Shown here one piece after another: positions 56,526 through 64,000 of a DNA stretch of 64,000 nucleotides; position 1 is the stretch's first letter, and each line of letters starts with the position of its first letter. The position numbers were made by a program, and so were the translations under genes. The notes beneath the pieces were generated by a model. The model was not told the origin of the DNA. It worked only from the letters and a program-made list of their open reading frames with translations, and ran no database searches. Source of the stretch: Streptomyces sp. NBC_00878 (GTDB taxonomy: Bacteria > Actinomycetota > Actinomycetes > Streptomycetales > Streptomycetaceae); assembly GCF_026341515.1 (NCBI RefSeq), contig NZ_JAPEOK010000001.1, forward strand, positions 1,922,001 through 1,986,000. Reading direction: 5' to 3'.

Positions 56526-57335
56526 ATGACGGACACTCCGGCCCGCCCTGTGGGCAAACCTGCCGCCTCGGACCCGGTCGGCTCGCCGCTCGTGGAGATC
56601 ACCGGGTTGTGCAAGTCCTTCGGCGCTGTGCGCGCGCTGCAGGGCGTGGACCTGACACTGGCAGCCGGCCAGGTCACCGCGCTGCTGGGCGACAACGGGG
56701 CGGGCAAGTCCACCCTGGTGCGCTGCCTGACCGGTGTACACCCGCCGGACACCGGCGAGATCCGGTTCCGCGGCGAGCCGATCCAGCTCGGTTCGCCGGA
56801 CGACGCCCGGCGGCTGGGCATCGAGACGGTGTACCAGACCCTGGGGCTGGTCGAGGACCTGCCGGTATGGCAGAACCTGTACCTGAACCGGGAGTTGACC
56901 AGCGGGTTCGGTCCGTTCCGGGTACTGGACAAGAAATCCATGATCTCCCGGAGCCGGGACATCCTGTCCCGGCTGGACGTGAACGTGCCGAACGTGCGGG
57001 CCACGGTCCGGCGGATGTCCGGCGGCCAGCGGCAGAGCATCGCCATCGCCCGGGCGGCCAACTGGGGCGAGACTCTGGTGATCATGGACGAGCCGACCGC
57101 CGCGCTGGGCGTGCGGGAGACGGCGGCCGTGGAGGAGCTGATCCACCGGCTCCGCGACGCGTCGGTGACCGTGCTGCTGATCAGCCACGACATGACGCAG
57201 GTGCTGCGGGTGGCGGACACCGCGTACGTGCTGCGCCGAGGGCGGTGCGCCGCCCGGCGGACCGTCACCGACACCACGGGCGACGAGTTGGTGGGGCTGA
57301 TCACCGGGGCCGTCGAAGGAGACGGGCATGTCTGA
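56526..57335 (+). CDS. Sugar ABC ATP-binding protein (RbsA-like, single domain)
   Basis: 269 residues with Walker A GDNGAGKST, signature MSGGQRQSIAIARA, Walker B LVIMDEPTAALG and switch His SHD. E. coli RbsA has two fused ATPase domains of about 500 residues; this one has only one, as in FrcA-type actinobacterial systems. It begins 8 bp after the permease and overlaps rbsK by 8 bases. Confidence 0.92.
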   Translation: MTDTPARPVGKPAASDPVGSPLVEITGLCKSFGAVRALQGVDLTLAAGQVTALLGDNGAGKSTLVRCLTGVHPPDTGEIRFRGEPIQLGSPDDARRLGIETVYQTLGLVEDLPVWQNLYLNRELTSGFGPFRVLDKKSMISRSRDILSRLDVNVPNVRATVRRMSGGQRQSIAIARAANWGETLVIMDEPTAALGVRETAAVEELIHRLRDASVTVLLISHDMTQVLRVADTAYVLRRGRCAARRTVTDTTGDELVGLITGAVEGDGHV

Positions 57336-58269
57336 GCCCGGCTCGCCGCTCGTCGTGGTCATCGGCTCGGTGAACATCGACCACGTCGTGGTGGCCGACG
57401 CCTTCCCGTCTCCCGGACAGACCGTTCTCGGTCGGACCGCGCGGATCACGCTCGGCGGCAAGGGAGCCAACCAGGCGGTCGCGGCCGCGTCCGGCGGGGT
57501 GCGCACCGCGATGATCGCCCGGGTCGGCGACGACGTCGAGGCGGACAAGGCCCGTGCCGGGCTGGTCGCCGAGGGGGTGGACGTGCACGCGGTGACCACG
57601 GTGCCCGGCGCGGAGACCGGCACCGCGTGGATCACCGTGGCGGCCGGTGACAACACCATCATCGTGGTCTCCGGGGCCAACCATCAGTGGCCGTCCGAGG
57701 GCGATCCCACCGACGGCGCCGGCGCGGAGGCGGCGGTCGTGCTGGCCCAGTTGGAGATCCCGCTGGACGTGGTACAGCGCGCGGCGGCCGCCTGCCGGGG
57801 CCGGTTCCTGCTCAACGCCGCCCCGGCCGCCGAGCTGCCGGACGAGCTGATCTCCCGCTGCGACGTGCTCATCGTGAACGAGCACGAGCAGGCGGCGGTC
57901 TCCGGGCAGCCCGACGCGGAGTCCGCGAAGGAGCCGGCCGCCGTCCGGAAGGCGCACGCCGCGCTGCGTGCCCGAGGCGCCAAGGCGGTCGTCACCACAC
58001 TGGGAGAGGCGGGCGCGATCATCACCGATACGGACGGCACCAGCACCGAACTCCCGGCCGTCCCCGCCGCCGTCGTGGACACCACTGGCGCCGGCGACGC
58101 GTTCACCGGGGTGTTCGCCGCCCGACTGGCCGCCGGTGACTCGCTCTTGGCGGCAGCCCGGCTGGGCATCGCGGCCGGCTCCCTGGCGGTGCGGGTGCCC
58201 GGTGCCCGACACCACCACGCCGACCTGGACACCCTGCGCGCCATCGCCTCCACCATGGGAAAGGACTGA
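57328..58269 (+). CDS. rbsK: Ribokinase (PfkB family)
   Basis: 313 residues with the PfkB signatures GGKGANQAVAAA near residue 45 and DTTGAGDAFTGVFAA near residue 250, which includes the catalytic Asp of the GAGD motif. It phosphorylates D-ribose to ribose 5-phosphate. It overlaps the ATPase gene and is followed by rbsD. Together with the importer this gives a complete ribose uptake and activation route. Confidence 0.93.
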   Translation: MSEPGSPLVVVIGSVNIDHVVVADAFPSPGQTVLGRTARITLGGKGANQAVAAASGGVRTAMIARVGDDVEADKARAGLVAEGVDVHAVTTVPGAETGTAWITVAAGDNTIIVVSGANHQWPSEGDPTDGAGAEAAVVLAQLEIPLDVVQRAAAACRGRFLLNAAPAAELPDELISRCDVLIVNEHEQAAVSGQPDAESAKEPAAVRKAHAALRARGAKAVVTTLGEAGAIITDTDGTSTELPAVPAAVVDTTGAGDAFTGVFAARLAAGDSLLAAARLGIAAGSLAVRVPGARHHHADLDTLRAIASTMGKD

Positions 58270-58273
58270 ACCC

Positions 58274-58669
58274 GTGCAACGCACCGGCATCATCCACCGC
58301 GAACTGGCCGGCCTGATCGCCGGTCTGCGGCACACCGACACCTTCGTGATCAGCGACTCCGGGCTTCCCCTGGCGCCGGGTACCCCTACCGTGGATCTCG
58401 GCTACCGCTACGGCCGGCCCCCGTTCCTGGACGTCGCCGAGGCGGTGCTCGCACAGATCGTGGTCGAGCACAGCTGGGTGACCGATCAGATCCGCGAGAT
58501 CAACCCCACCGTCTACACCGCGCTGTGCTCCTTCGGGCTTGAACCCGAACCCCTGGACCATGACGAGTTCAAGGCCAGGGTCCGGGACGCCAAGTTCGCC
58601 GTGCGCACGGGTGAGGACACCTTCTTCGCCAACGTGCTCTGCCGCGCCGGCGTCCCGTTCGCCCGGTGA
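58274..58669 (+). CDS. rbsD: D-ribose pyranase
   Basis: 131 residues, RbsD/FucU family: the N-terminal GIIHRELAGLIAGLRHTDTFVISDSGLP contains the catalytic His and Asp, and the C-terminal KFAVRTGEDTFFANVLCRAGVPF contains the conserved Tyr/Asn-like site. It speeds pyranose-furanose interconversion to feed ribokinase. GTG start, four bases after the rbsK stop. Confidence 0.93.
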   Translation: MQRTGIIHRELAGLIAGLRHTDTFVISDSGLPLAPGTPTVDLGYRYGRPPFLDVAEAVLAQIVVEHSWVTDQIREINPTVYTALCSFGLEPEPLDHDEFKARVRDAKFAVRTGEDTFFANVLCRAGVPFAR

Positions 58670-58730
58670 CTGGCAGGGCCCCCGATGCTGCCGGTAAGCG
58701 CCCTGCACGGACGTCGGGCAGCCCCGCCGG

Positions 58731-60473
58731 TCACGGCCTGCCCTTGCGCAGGAAACTCCGCAGCCGCCGCTCCGGCCAGGTGTTGATCACGTCGTCCTTC
58801 GTCAGCCAGCCGCGCTGGGCGGTGCCGATGCCGTAGCGCATGACGGCGAGGTGCGGGACGGCGTGGGCGTCGCTGTTCACGGCGAACCGCACGCCGTACC
58901 GCCGGGCCCGCAGGATGTCCTCGTCGCGCAGGTCGAGGCGGTCCGGGTGGGCGTTGATCTCCAGCGCCGTGCCGGTACGGGCACAGGCGGCGAAGACCGC
59001 GTCGAGGTCGGCGTCGATGCCGGGCCGCCTGCCGATGAGGCGGGTCGTGGGGTGGCCGATCAGGTGAACGTAGGGGTTCTCGCAGGCCCTTACGATGCGG
59101 CGGGTGAGGGCGTCGCGCCCCTGGTTGAAGTGTGAGTGCACGGAGGCCACGCACAGGTCGAAGCCGGCGAGGAACTCCGCGGGCCAGTCCACCTGGCCGT
59201 CCGGGCCGATGTTCAGCTCGGCGCCGTGCAGCAGCCGCAGCCCGCCGCGCCGGCCCCGGGTGGGATACGTGCCGTCCAGCTCGCGCACCCGCTCCCGCTG
59301 GGCCAGCATCCGCTCGTCGGTCATGCGCTGCATGGCCATGTCCGGGCCGTGGTCGGTGATCGCGTAGTAGGCGTAGCCGCGCGCGGCGGCCGCCTCGGCC
59401 ATCTCCTCCAGCGGGGCGAGCCCGTCGGTGAGGTCGGTGTGGGTGTGCAGATCGCCCCGGATGTCGGCCTCCGTCACCAGGTCGGGCAGCTCGCCGCGCA
59501 GCCCGGCCTCGATCTCCCCGCGGTCCTCGCGCAGCGTCGGCGGGATCCACGGCAGGCCGAGCCGGGCGTACACCTCGTCCTCCGTCTCGGAGACGATCCT
59601 CTTGCCGCTCTCGACGTCGAAGATCCCGTACTCGGAGAGCTTCAGCTTCTGGTGTACGGCCAGTTCGCGGGTGCGGATGTTGTGGGCCTTGGAGCCGGTG
59701 AAGTACTGCAGTGCCGCGCCCCAGGAGTCCAGCGGTACGACGCGCAGATCGACGGAAAGCCCCTTGGATGTGCGCACGGACGTCTTCTTCTCGCCGCGCG
59801 CGATGACCTCCGTGACGTACGGCAGCTCGGTGAACGCCCGCATGATCGGTGCCGGCTTCTTCGCTGCAGCGAGGATGTCGATGTCGCCGATCGTCTCCCG
59901 GACCCGGCGCAGCGACCCGGCGTACGCGCACCGCAGGCAGCCGGTGACCTGGGACAACGCGGCGACGATGGCGTCGGCGAGGTCGCCGGCGACGTCGAGC
60001 TGGACGCGGTCGCCGGCGGACCGCAGGAGCTCGATGCCGTGGAGGATGTTCTCCTCCGTCCTCGGCCCGAAGCCCTTCAGGTCGCGGAGCCGTTCCTCGT
60101 GGATGGCGTCGGCCAGTTCCTCGACCGACGAGATGCCCAGTTCCTCGTACACCGTCAGCGCCTTCTTCGGGCCGAGGGTGGGGATGGCCGTCAGGCGCCG
60201 GACCCCGGCAGGGATCTTCGCCCGCAGCTCTTCGACGGCGGACACGCTGCCGCTGTCGAAGTATTCGAGGACCTTCTGGGCGATCGACTTTCCGACGTTC
60301 GGGATCTCCTGGAGACCTTTGAGGTCGAGCGTGGAGACGTCGGCGTGGTGGCCGCCGACCGCTCGGGCAGCCTTCTCGTAGACACGTGCCTTGAACGCGT
60401 CTCCGCCGGTGATCGAGATCAGGTCCGCGTACTCCCGCAGCAGCGCGGCGACCTCGTCGTTGGACCGTGCCAC
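58731..60473 (-). CDS. polX: PolX-family DNA polymerase with PHP domain
   Basis: About 580 residues. An N-terminal POLXc region has two helix-hairpin-helix motifs (LQEIPNVGKSIAQKV, LKGFGPRTEENILHG), the nucleotidyl-transferase site GSLRRVRETIGDIDILAA and a third Asp in SVDLRVVP. The C-terminal PHP domain has DLHTHTDLTDG, ITDHG, VASVHSHF, GHPT and VNSDAHA, a full set of metal ligands for 3'-5' exonuclease or phosphoesterase activity. Involved in base-excision-type repair in relatives. The conserved start is GTG 60473; an upstream ATG (60503) is in frame. Convergent with rbsD and unrelated to the flanking metabolic genes. Confidence 0.88.
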   Translation of the reverse strand: MARSNDEVAALLREYADLISITGGDAFKARVYEKAARAVGGHHADVSTLDLKGLQEIPNVGKSIAQKVLEYFDSGSVSAVEELRAKIPAGVRRLTAIPTLGPKKALTVYEELGISSVEELADAIHEERLRDLKGFGPRTEENILHGIELLRSAGDRVQLDVAGDLADAIVAALSQVTGCLRCAYAGSLRRVRETIGDIDILAAAKKPAPIMRAFTELPYVTEVIARGEKKTSVRTSKGLSVDLRVVPLDSWGAALQYFTGSKAHNIRTRELAVHQKLKLSEYGIFDVESGKRIVSETEDEVYARLGLPWIPPTLREDRGEIEAGLRGELPDLVTEADIRGDLHTHTDLTDGLAPLEEMAEAAAARGYAYYAITDHGPDMAMQRMTDERMLAQRERVRELDGTYPTRGRRGGLRLLHGAELNIGPDGQVDWPAEFLAGFDLCVASVHSHFNQGRDALTRRIVRACENPYVHLIGHPTTRLIGRRPGIDADLDAVFAACARTGTALEINAHPDRLDLRDEDILRARRYGVRFAVNSDAHAVPHLAVMRYGIGTAQRGWLTKDDVINTWPERRLRSFLRKGRP

Positions 60474-60612
60474 ATCTTCAGGGTAGGCACGCCCCTCGCG
60501 CATCGCGTGCGGAGGCGGATGTGCGGAGGCGGCTGTGCGGGGGCGAATGTGCGCGGGCACTCTTGACAGGCCTCCCCGACCACAGGCAGCCTTCCATTAG
60601 ACAGAAATAAAC

Positions 60613-60627
60613 TTCCACCATGCGGAA
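60613..60627. promoter_or_regulatory. TTCC-N7-GGAA inverted repeat upstream of hyi
   Basis: The short palindrome lies about 50 bp before the hyi start and spans an in-frame upstream ATG, which argues that this ATG is not the start. It may be an operator for glyoxylate or purine-responsive control; an IclR-type regulator is one possibility. Confidence 0.4.
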
Positions 60628-60673
60628 TCTGCACGGAATACGACCACTAGCACGGAAAGGAGCGCCGACCCAC

Positions 60674-61531
60674 ATGCCAGGTTTCTCGATGGATGCGGCC
60701 GCAGAGCAGCGCTTCAACGTCAACCTGTCGATCCTCTTCACTGAGCTCCCGCCCCTGGAGCGCCCCGCGGCCGCCGCGGCGGCGGGCTTCACCGCGGTCG
60801 AGCTGTGGTGGCCCTGGGTCGACTCCCCCACGCCCGGGCGCGCCGAACGCGACGCGCTGAAGAAGGCGATCGAGGACGCGGGCGTCCGGCTCACGGGCCT
60901 GAACTTCTACGCCGGGCAGCTGCCGGGCCCGGACCGGGGCGCGCTGTCGATCCCCGGCGAGGAGTCGGCGAGGTTCCGCGCGAACATCGACGTGGCCGCG
61001 GAGTTCGCGGGGTCGCTCGGCTGCGGGGCCCTCAACGCCCTGTACGGCAACCGCGTCGAGGGCGTGGACCCGGCCGAGCAGGACGAACTCGCCCTGGAGA
61101 ACCTGGTGTTGGCGGCCCACGCGGCCGACCGCATCGGTGCGGTCCTGCTGATCGAGACCCTCAACAAGCCCGAGTCGCCGCTCTATCCGCTGGTGACCGC
61201 CCCGGCCGGGATCGCGGTGGTCGACAAGGTCAACGAGGCGACCGGCCTCGGCAACGCCAAGTTCCTGATGGACCTCTACCACCTGTCCATGAACGGCGAG
61301 GACCTGCCGTCGGTGATCGAGCGGTACGCAGCGAAGACCGGCCACGTGCAGATCGCCGACAACCCGGGCCGCGGTGCACCCGGAACCGGCTCGCTCCCCC
61401 TGGAAGAGCTGCTCGGCCGGCTCCGCAAGCAGGGGTACGAGGGCTGGATCGGCCTGGAGTACAAGCCGGGCGACCGCCCCAGCTCCGAGGCCTTCGAGTG
61501 GCTCCCCGCCGAGGCCCGCGCGGCGCGCTGA
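60674..61531 (+). CDS. hyi: Hydroxypyruvate isomerase
   Basis: 285 residues, TIM-barrel AP-endonuclease-2-like fold of the Hyi group: FNVNLSILFTELPPLERPAAAAAAGFTAVELWWPW, IETLNKPESPLY with a metal-binding Glu, FLMDLYHLSMNGEDL, and VQIADNPGRGAPGTG. It interconverts hydroxypyruvate and tartronate semialdehyde. ATG 60674 follows AAGGAG. It is the first gene of an operon with glxR, and gcl lies nearby, so it handles glyoxylate from purine breakdown. Confidence 0.9.
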   Translation: MPGFSMDAAAEQRFNVNLSILFTELPPLERPAAAAAAGFTAVELWWPWVDSPTPGRAERDALKKAIEDAGVRLTGLNFYAGQLPGPDRGALSIPGEESARFRANIDVAAEFAGSLGCGALNALYGNRVEGVDPAEQDELALENLVLAAHAADRIGAVLLIETLNKPESPLYPLVTAPAGIAVVDKVNEATGLGNAKFLMDLYHLSMNGEDLPSVIERYAAKTGHVQIADNPGRGAPGTGSLPLEELLGRLRKQGYEGWIGLEYKPGDRPSSEAFEWLPAEARAAR

Positions 61532-61593
61532 GCGCCAACTCATCCACGTACCAAAGCCTGTCGACGTACCAAGGCTTTCAGAGAGGCACCCTC

Positions 61594-62511
61594 ATGAGCG
61601 GCACACTCGCAGACTCCTCCCGCCCGACCCGCCCTGCGGTCGCGTGGATCGGGCTCGGCATCATGGGCTCCCCCATGGCGGAGAACCTGATCAAGGCCGG
61701 TTACGACGTCACCGGGTTCACCCTGGAACAGGACAAGCTGGACCGGCTGACCGCCGCCGGCGGTACCGCGGCCGGCTCGATCGCCGAGGCCGTGCGGGAC
61801 GCCGACGTGGTGATCACGATGGTGCCCGCCTCTCCGCAGGTCGAGGCGATCGCGTACGGACCCGACGGCATCCTGGAGAACGCGCGGCCCGGCGCGCTCC
61901 TGATCGACATGTCCTCCATCACCCCGCAGACCTCCGTGGACCTGGCCAAGGCCGCGAAAGACAAAGGCATACGGGTCCTGGACGCACCGGTGTCCGGCGG
62001 CGAGGCCGGGGCGGTCGAGGCCGTGCTGTCCATCATGGTCGGCGGCGAGCAGGCCGACTTCGACCAGGCCGAGCCGATCTTCGAGGCGCTCGGCAGGACC
62101 ATCGTGCTGTGCGGCCCGCACGGCTCCGGTCAGACCGTGAAGGCCGCGAACCAGCTGATCGTCGCCGTGAACATCCAGGCGTGCGCCGAGGCCGTGGTCT
62201 TCCTGGAGAAGTCGGGCGTCGATCTGAAGGCGGCCCTCGACGTCCTGAACGGCGGCCTCGCCGGCTCCACGGTCCTGACGCGCAAGAAGGACAACTTCCT
62301 CAGTCGCGACTTCAAGCCGGGCTTCCGGATCGACCTGCACCACAAGGACATGGGCATCGTCACGGACGCCGCCCGCAACGTCGGCGCCGCGCTGCCCGTC
62401 GGCGCCGTGGTCGCCCAGCTCGTCGCCTCACTGCGGACCCAGGGTGACGGCGGCCTCGACCACTCCGCCCTGCTGCGCGCGGTCGAGCGCCTCTCCGGCG
62501 CGCGGGTCTGA
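61594..62511 (+). CDS. glxR: 2-hydroxy-3-oxopropionate (tartronate semialdehyde) reductase
   Basis: 305 residues, beta-hydroxyacid dehydrogenase family. It has the NAD(P) motif IGLGIMGSPMAENL, the substrate-binding DAPVSGGEAGA, catalytic Lys in GSGQTVKAANQLIV, and KDMGIVTDAAR. It reduces tartronate semialdehyde to D-glycerate. It is 62 bp after hyi. With Gcl and Hyi it forms the glycerate pathway downstream of allantoin-derived glyoxylate. Confidence 0.93.
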   Translation: MSGTLADSSRPTRPAVAWIGLGIMGSPMAENLIKAGYDVTGFTLEQDKLDRLTAAGGTAAGSIAEAVRDADVVITMVPASPQVEAIAYGPDGILENARPGALLIDMSSITPQTSVDLAKAAKDKGIRVLDAPVSGGEAGAVEAVLSIMVGGEQADFDQAEPIFEALGRTIVLCGPHGSGQTVKAANQLIVAVNIQACAEAVVFLEKSGVDLKAALDVLNGGLAGSTVLTRKKDNFLSRDFKPGFRIDLHHKDMGIVTDAARNVGAALPVGAVVAQLVASLRTQGDGGLDHSALLRAVERLSGARV

Positions 62512-62544
62512 CACCCCGGCACCCACCAGACCCCACACAGACCT

Positions 62545-62602
62545 CCGGGCGGCGCCACCGCTGACACCTGTCCTGTCGCGCCCAAGCGGTAGCGCCGCCC
62601 GG
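62545..62602 (+). terminator. Terminator of the hyi-glxR operon
   Basis: Perfect 11-bp arms CCGGGCGGCGC and GCGCCGCCCGG, extended inward by ACCGCT and AGCGGT, 33 bp after the glxR stop. Confidence 0.75.
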
Positions 62603-62932
62603 AACTCGCCCGTGAAGCCCGTGGACCCGGATGAGAGGTCGCCCGCGGGTGGCGCGGGTCGGCCGAGGACCGCGGCGGTACGTGAGCCAGTGCGGTGGTG
62701 AAGGTCCCGGAGCCCCTTTCTCGACCTGCGGGAAGGGCGGCCCCGGCCCGTCACGGCCGCCGCGGTCCCGGCCGAAACCATGAGAAACCATGAGAAGCCA
62801 TGAGTGAGACGGCGAAGAGCGCCGGGTAGGGACGACGGACGGTCAGTCCCGTATCCGGTGCTCTTCGTCGTCTCCGCGTATCCCCGCCGCCTTCGGGGTG
62901 CGGATTCCGCGGCCGCGCAGCAGCCTGGACCC

Positions 62933-63160
62933 ATGGACTCCCCCAGCATCGTCGTGCACCCTCCGGCGCTGGACGGCTCGCGCCGGGTCACCTCGGGCAG
63001 CGAAACCCTCGGCATCGCGTACCACCTCGATGACGTCGTCGAGATCCTGCGCCTCGCGGACCTCGACGAGATCGAGGTGGAGGAGCACGACATCATCGAC
63101 TGGCAGGGCGGCGGTCCCGACGACTGGCCCGGCTTGTCGGAGCACCACTCGGCCGAATGA
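62933..63160 (+). CDS. Small conserved-type hypothetical protein
   Basis: 75 residues, acidic, with VVHPPALDGSRRVTSGSETLGIAYHLDDVVEIL and a C-terminal DIIDWQGGGPDDWPG. It looks like the small Streptomyces proteins often annotated as hypothetical. Codon bias is strongly coding. No obvious ribosome-binding site, so it may be read from a leaderless transcript. The 421 bp before it hold only the glxR terminator and no other gene. Function unknown. Confidence 0.65.
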   Translation: MDSPSIVVHPPALDGSRRVTSGSETLGIAYHLDDVVEILRLADLDEIEVEEHDIIDWQGGGPDDWPGLSEHHSAE

Positions 63161-63397
63161 GGCGGCGCGAATCCGAGCGCGGCCGGGCGGGGGCGGGCGG
63201 GGCGGCGCGAATCCGATACGTACGTACGCGTGCGTACGCCGGCTACGGAACCCTCAAATCAACCTCTGAACATGGCCCCGGGGGCTTCAACTCCCCGTGC
63301 TTCAGGGCACATTCTCAGCACATGGGGCCCGCCGGCACGGGGGCGGCGGGCCTCATACGAAGGACAGCGGGCTTGGCCGGAATCGGAGGTGAGACGC

Positions 63398-63592
63398 ATG
63401 AGCAGAATAATGACGACGCTTCGGCAAGAGCAGTTCGCTGTGCTGTCGCTGCTCCGGGGCGTCGCCCATTCCGGCGGGTCCGGCCGGTCCGGCACGGCAC
63501 GGCAGACGTCGGGGGCGTCCGAAGCACGGGGGAAGCACGGGGGCGGGAGCGGCCGGTTCGGTTCGGGAGGCGGCGGGGGCTGCTCGAACTGA
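63398..63592 (+). CDS. Small Gly/Ser-rich protein with C-terminal Cys
   Basis: 64 residues. A strong GGAGGTGA site lies five bases before the ATG. The first half (RIMTTLRQEQFAVLSLLRGVAHSGG) is leader-like and helical. The second half is almost only Gly, Ser and Arg and ends in a glycine run plus Cys-Ser-Asn. Followed by a strong terminator. It could be a small peptide or an intrinsically disordered protein; the Gly-rich end may be partly a low-complexity artefact. I do not recognise a family. Confidence 0.45.
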   Translation: MSRIMTTLRQEQFAVLSLLRGVAHSGGSGRSGTARQTSGASEARGKHGGGSGRFGSGGGGGCSN

Positions 63593-63600
63593 AGACGCCG

Positions 63601-63638
63601 CGAGGCCCCCGCCCTGGATGGTCAGGACGGGGGCCTCG
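63601..63638. terminator. Bidirectional terminator between the small ORF and gcl
   Basis: Perfect 11-bp arms CGAGGCCCCCG and CGGGGGCCTCG around a 16-base loop. Confidence 0.75.
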
Positions 63639-63640
63639 GC

Positions 63641-63725
63641 CCTGGCCGGTCAGCCGGTCAGCCGGTCAGTTGATCACTCGGCCAGTTGGCGACTTGGTCA
63701 GTTGGTGACTTGGTCAGTTGGTCAG
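63641..63725. repeat. Tandem repeats downstream of gcl
   Basis: Three copies of CCGGTCAG are followed by two copies of ACTTGGTCAGTTGGTG-type 16-bp units, between the terminator and the gcl stop codon. Confidence 0.75.
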
Positions 63726-64000
63726 ACCTTCAGGGGCTTGATGGACGTGGGCGCATGGCCCGGCTCTGTCGCGGTCTCCTCGAACTCCACGACGTTGCTG
63801 ATGTCATTCGTCGTGGACATCGAGATGTTGGTGACGCGCTCCAGGATCGCCTCGACGACGACCGGCACCCGGAACTCGACGGCGAGCTTCTTCGCCTGCT
63901 CGAAGGCGGCGCCCAGTTCGCTCGGGTCGGTGACCCGGATCGCCTTGCAGCCGAGGCCCTCGACGACCTTGACGTGGTCGACGCCGTAGACCCCCAACTC
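63722..64000 (-). CDS. gcl: Glyoxylate carboligase, C-terminal part only
   Basis: The last ~92 codons of a ThDP-dependent enzyme running off the right edge. The sequence [21 protein letters not shown] and [18 protein letters not shown] matches the C-terminal region of glyoxylate carboligase, which joins two glyoxylates to tartronate semialdehyde. The substrate logic with hyi and glxR next door supports this. The remaining ThDP domain lies outside the window. Confidence 0.88.
   Translation of the reverse strand, partial: ELGVYGVDHVKVVEGLGCKAIRVTDPSELGAAFEQAKKLAVEFRVPVVVEAILERVTNISMSTTNDISNVVEFEETATEPGHAPTSIKPLKV

Noticed and set aside
1..64000. Insertion sequences, prophage, CRISPR arrays, tRNA or rRNA genes
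   Set aside because: I found no transposase, integrase or phage frame, no regularly spaced repeat array and no cloverleaf-like or rRNA-like stretch.

Overview
The window is high-GC actinobacterial DNA and looks like a Streptomyces chromosome. The signs are pervasive G/C third positions, ATGA/GTGA start-stop overlaps, GTG and TTG starts, TetR/LacI/LuxR regulators, a GH46 chitosanase with its typical operator, and an actinobacterial purine-degradation block. I saw no rRNA, tRNA, CRISPR array, transposase or phage gene.

Region 1 (1-2328) is aromatic catabolism: the 5' end of a CoA-transferase subunit A (pcaI type) and a 3-oxoadipyl-CoA thiolase (pcaF type), divergent from a LysR regulator, with an inverted repeat in the shared promoter.

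Region 2 (2361-24690) is a biosynthetic cluster of unusual make-up. It has an adenylation-like protein that has lost its catalytic motifs, a double CaiB/BaiF CoA-transferase, an acyl/aryl-AMP ligase, an acyl-CoA dehydrogenase, an operon of MFS exporter, acyl-CoA thioesterase and GH88 hydrolase, a TetR regulator, and an MMPL exporter. It ends with a ThDP enzyme resembling PigD, a fused acyl-ACP reductase/aminotransferase resembling PigE, an ACP and a FabF-like ketosynthase. PigD and PigE make the alkylpyrroline half of prodigiosin in Serratia; no other prodiginine gene is here. My inference is that the cluster makes an alkyl pyrroline/pyrrole or related lipid amine. Four copies of a two-part motif, (C/G)TAGA(G/T)-N7-CTAGAGT, occur only in this cluster's promoters and are probably the TetR operator.

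Region 3 (24860-32598) opens with an iron-box-like operator in front of a four-gene operon (NitT/TauT-type ABC transporter plus a class A FAD monooxygenase). Two divergent NIS siderophore synthetases (IucA/IucC family) follow.

Region 4 (32631-38178) holds a secreted VWA protein with a membrane partner, an HxlR regulator, alanine transaminase alaA, a small hypothetical protein and a hotdog thioesterase.

Region 5 (38282-42062, minus strand) is a compact peptide-like system: a LuxR-type HTH protein, a 110-aa single-TM small protein, a strong hairpin, an ABC ATPase, an ABC permease, a two-TM protein and an S2P-like (M50) protease. The layout recalls Bacillus yydHIJ but has no radical SAM enzyme. 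I regard it, with the PigD/PigE cluster, as the most promising undescribed material.

Region 6 (42063-48471) starts with 1 kb of decayed DNA, then an NAD(P)-binding protein with a divergent AraC regulator, a GH89 alpha-N-acetylglucosaminidase and a GH46 chitosanase.

Region 7 (48564-64000) is purine and glyoxylate metabolism: an 8-oxoguanine/guanine deaminase-like amidohydrolase, uricase, HIU hydrolase, OHCU decarboxylase, an HTH protein and a thiamine-binding-like protein. Hydroxypyruvate isomerase, tartronate semialdehyde reductase and the C-terminus of glyoxylate carboligase follow. Between these lie a LacI-regulated ribose-type ABC operon with rbsK and rbsD, and a PolX/PHP polymerase.
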